Shown here: positions 62,206-64,000 of the stretch, one piece after another | How the letters are laid out: each line of letters begins with the position of its first letter | Numbering within the stretch: the first letter of the stretch is position 1 | Assembly (NCBI GenBank): GCA_020544565.1 | Contig: CP078014.1 | Location: forward strand, 2,358,016 to 2,422,015 | Length of the DNA: 64,000 nt | Origin: Bradyrhizobiaceae bacterium | GTDB lineage: Bacteria; Pseudomonadota; Alphaproteobacteria; Rhizobiales; Xanthobacteraceae | Direction of reading: 5' to 3' | Position numbers and translations under genes: made by a program | The notes under the pieces: model-generated | The model's database searches: none | What the model saw: the letters and a program-made list of their open reading frames with translations, nothing else | Told to the model about the DNA's origin: nothing

Positions 62206-63657
62206 TCAGGCCAGGATGGTGATCATACGTTCTTCGCTCATCTCGCGAACGGAATAATGCGGACCTTCGCGTCCAAACCCGCTGTCTTTCGAGCCACCGT
62301 AAGGCATGACATCGACACGCGAACTCGGCGTCTCGTTGATGTGAACGCCGCCGACTTCCAGCCGGCGGGCAGCCTGCAATGCGACGTCGATGCGCTGCGT
62401 GAAGATGCCGGTGGCGAGGCCATAGGGCGTCCCATTCACGCGCGCGATCGCGTCATCGATGCGGTCGAACGGCGCGACGCACAGCACGGGTCCGAACACT
62501 TCCTGACAACCGAGCGGCGTATCCGGGCTGACATCCGTCAGCAGCGCGGGCGGCACGACAGCGCCCTGGCGCGCGCCGCCCACGAGAAGGCGGGCACCGC
62601 GATCGACCGCGCGGGCGATCCAGGATTCGATGCGCTTTGCCGCAGCCTCACTGATCACCGGGCCGACCACCGTCCTTTCATCAGCCGGATCGCCATAGGG
62701 CAGCGCCTTGACCATGGGAACGAGGCGATCAATCACCTGCTGCAGCAGCGGCCGCTGCACCAGCAGCATCTGGATCGACGTGCAAACCTGGCCCGCCTTG
62801 CGATAGCTGGCATTCACCACCTTGGGAAGCGCCGCGTCGAGATCGGCGTCGTCACAGACAATGCAATGCGCGATGGAGCCAAGCTCCATCTGGGTGCGGC
62901 GCAGACCGGCCGCCGCCTGGATGGCGCGGCCGACCTCGGTACTGCCGGTAAACGCGTAAAAGCGCACCAGCGGCTCTTCCAGAAGCCACTGGGCCACTTC
63001 CGCATCACCATGCACGACCGACATCATCCCGGCCGGAAGGCCCGCCTCGAGCAGGCATTCCGCCATGAGACAGGACGACATCGGCGTGTGCAGCGACGGC
63101 TTGAGGACGAGTGCATTGCCAGCGGCAAGGGCCGGGCCGACCTTGTGCGCGACCGTATTCAGCGGAGCATTGAAGGGCGTGATGGCGCACACAACGCCGA
63201 GCGGAACGCGCAGCGTGAAGCCGAGCCGCCCTGCCTGACCGGATGCCCCCTCGATCGGAACCGTGTGGCCGCGAAAATTGCGGGCTTCTTCGGCCGAGAG
63301 GCGAAACGTATTGGCCGTGCGCTGGACCTCGCCCATGGCATCGCGGCGCGGAAATCCAGCCTCCTTGCGAAGCACCTCGGCAAGGTCGCCCGCCCGCCTC
63401 TCGATCACGGCCGCGGCCCGATCGAGAATGGCGCCCCGCTCGTGCGGCGTGAGCAAATTGGAGCGAAACGCAGCATCGGCGGCCGCCACACAGTCCGCCA
63501 CCTGCCGCCGTGACGGCAACTCCGCCTGCATGCAGGGCTCAAGACGGAACTTGTCCATCACCGCCACCGCGCGCGCGCCATTCGTCCACTGGCCGGCAAT
63601 CAGCAGCCTGCAAGCTGGCATATCCACCGCAACTTGCTGAGCCAGGACGTCCGCCAT
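62206..63657 (-). CDS. aldehyde dehydrogenase (lactaldehyde/glyceraldehyde dehydrogenase-like)
   Basis: This 483-aa enzyme has the cofactor loop FTGSTEVGRAI, glutamate in MELGSIAHCIVCDDADLD, and nucleophile in RKAGQVCTSIQMLLV; ELGSIAH is closer to lactaldehyde dehydrogenase and GAPN than to betaine or succinate-semialdehyde enzymes. It is the first gene of the 13-gene operon and divergent from a LysR regulator. It would oxidise the aldehyde produced by the ThDP enzyme encoded next. Confidence 0.9.
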   Translation of the reverse strand: MADVLAQQVAVDMPACRLLIAGQWTNGARAVAVMDKFRLEPCMQAELPSRRQVADCVAAADAAFRSNLLTPHERGAILDRAAAVIERRAGDLAEVLRKEAGFPRRDAMGEVQRTANTFRLSAEEARNFRGHTVPIEGASGQAGRLGFTLRVPLGVVCAITPFNAPLNTVAHKVGPALAAGNALVLKPSLHTPMSSCLMAECLLEAGLPAGMMSVVHGDAEVAQWLLEEPLVRFYAFTGSTEVGRAIQAAAGLRRTQMELGSIAHCIVCDDADLDAALPKVVNASYRKAGQVCTSIQMLLVQRPLLQQVIDRLVPMVKALPYGDPADERTVVGPVISEAAAKRIESWIARAVDRGARLLVGGARQGAVVPPALLTDVSPDTPLGCQEVFGPVLCVAPFDRIDDAIARVNGTPYGLATGIFTQRIDVALQAARRLEVGGVHINETPSSRVDVMPYGGSKDSGFGREGPHYSVREMSEERMITILA

Positions 63658-63798
63658 TCCACTCTACTCCCCTGGATTTTCTTCTGGTTCGCCTCGCCAC
63701 TTAGAACCGATTTGACATAAGCGAAAATACTGATTTGGATTGGGTGCTATAAGCCTGACCTATATCTCTCGGCTTCTCGCGGCTTCGGATGGGACATC

Positions 63799-64000
63799 AT
63801 GGATTTGCGTCAGTTGCGGTATTTCGCCCAGATCGTCGAAAGCGGCAGCCTTTCAAAGGCTTCGCGGTGCCTGTTCGTGGCCCAGCCGGCCTTGAGCCAG
63901 CAACTGGCCAAGCTGGAGGACGAGGTCGGCAAGCCCCTTCTGCATCGTTCGGCGCGGGGCGTGATCCCGACCGACAACGGACTGGCGCTCTATCACCATG
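63799..64000 (+). CDS. LysR family transcriptional regulator, 5' part only
   Basis: The window ends after 67 codons. They encode the N-terminal winged helix: MDLRQLRYFAQIVESGSLSK, then SRCLFVAQPALSQQLAKLEDEVGKPLLHRSARGVIPTDNG, typical of NAC/Cbl-type LysR regulators. The gene is divergent from the 13-gene operon with 141 bases between; TTGACA at 63712-63717 may be part of a promoter. It is the obvious candidate regulator of that operon. Confidence 0.9.
   Translation, partial: MDLRQLRYFAQIVESGSLSKASRCLFVAQPALSQQLAKLEDEVGKPLLHRSARGVIPTDNGLALYHH

Overview
The window is high-GC alphaproteobacterial chromosome. Gene content, the paired palindromic intergenic repeat at 3700-3822, and the density of catabolic ABC-transporter operons suggest the Bradyrhizobium / Rhodopseudomonas / Afipia group (inference from protein character, not from a search). 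No rRNA, tRNA, IS element, phage gene or CRISPR array was seen. Coding density is high and most genes in the catabolic regions overlap by 1-4 bases.

Layout. (1) 0-4.8 kb, housekeeping: S49 peptidase, TrmN6-like methyltransferase, DUF2007 protein, polyprenyl diphosphate synthase and IspE. (2) 4.9-10.3 kb, amino-acid metabolism: an Lrp-type regulator divergent from an alanine racemase-DadA-RidA operon, then a class V PLP enzyme divergent from a second Lrp regulator. (3) 10.4-25.4 kb, an amide and amine catabolic island: NocR/OccR-like LysR regulator, omega-aminotransferase, acetylpolyamine-amidohydrolase-like HDAC protein, complete peptide/opine-type ABC transporter, two M20-fold amidases, GabT-like aminotransferase, divergent TetR regulator with a clear candidate operator, and a C45 acyltransferase/peptidase. 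(4) 25.5-30.3 kb, sulfur: cysteine desulfurase, SoxZ, SoxY with an altered C-terminal arm, flavocytochrome c-type sulfide dehydrogenase flavoprotein and a YeeE/YedE (TsuA-like) transporter. (5) 30.5-47.0 kb, acyl-CoA catabolism: an 11-gene operon (enoyl-CoA hydratase, Cys-less thiolase-like protein, DUF35 Zn-ribbon protein, acyl-CoA dehydrogenase, LIV-type ABC transporter, SCP2-like protein, alpha/beta hydrolase, binding protein) ending in a strong terminator, then aldehyde dehydrogenase-IclR in the opposite direction, then two tandem class III CoA-transferases and an MmgE/PrpD protein. (6) 47.3-64 kb, a probable 13-gene operon read leftwards: aldehyde dehydrogenase, ThDP enzyme, binding protein, LivH, a LivM-LivG-LivF triple fusion, TIM-barrel isomerase, two NAD-epimerases flanking a cupin, SDR, KstD-like flavoprotein, and TcuA-TcuB; a LysR regulator begins divergently at the right edge.

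How the genes work together. Region 3 can be read as import of an N-acylated or N-carbamoylated amine or opine, removal of the acyl group by one of several amidases, and transamination of the freed amine and of GABA. Region 5 has the parts list of a CoA-dependent side-chain shortening pathway: CoA transfer, dehydrogenation, hydration, then C-C cleavage by a DUF35/thiolase-like pair. It recalls benzylsuccinate (Bbs) or steroid side-chain (Ltp2/ChsH2) modules. Region 6 is a complete uptake-and-oxidation operon whose substrate I cannot name. The best candidates for something undescribed are regions 5 and 6, the triple-fusion transporter, and several active-site departures (Walker A Lys to Arg in LivF, missing Cys in the thiolase-like protein, missing Asp in one CoA-transferase, GGCNG arm in SoxY).
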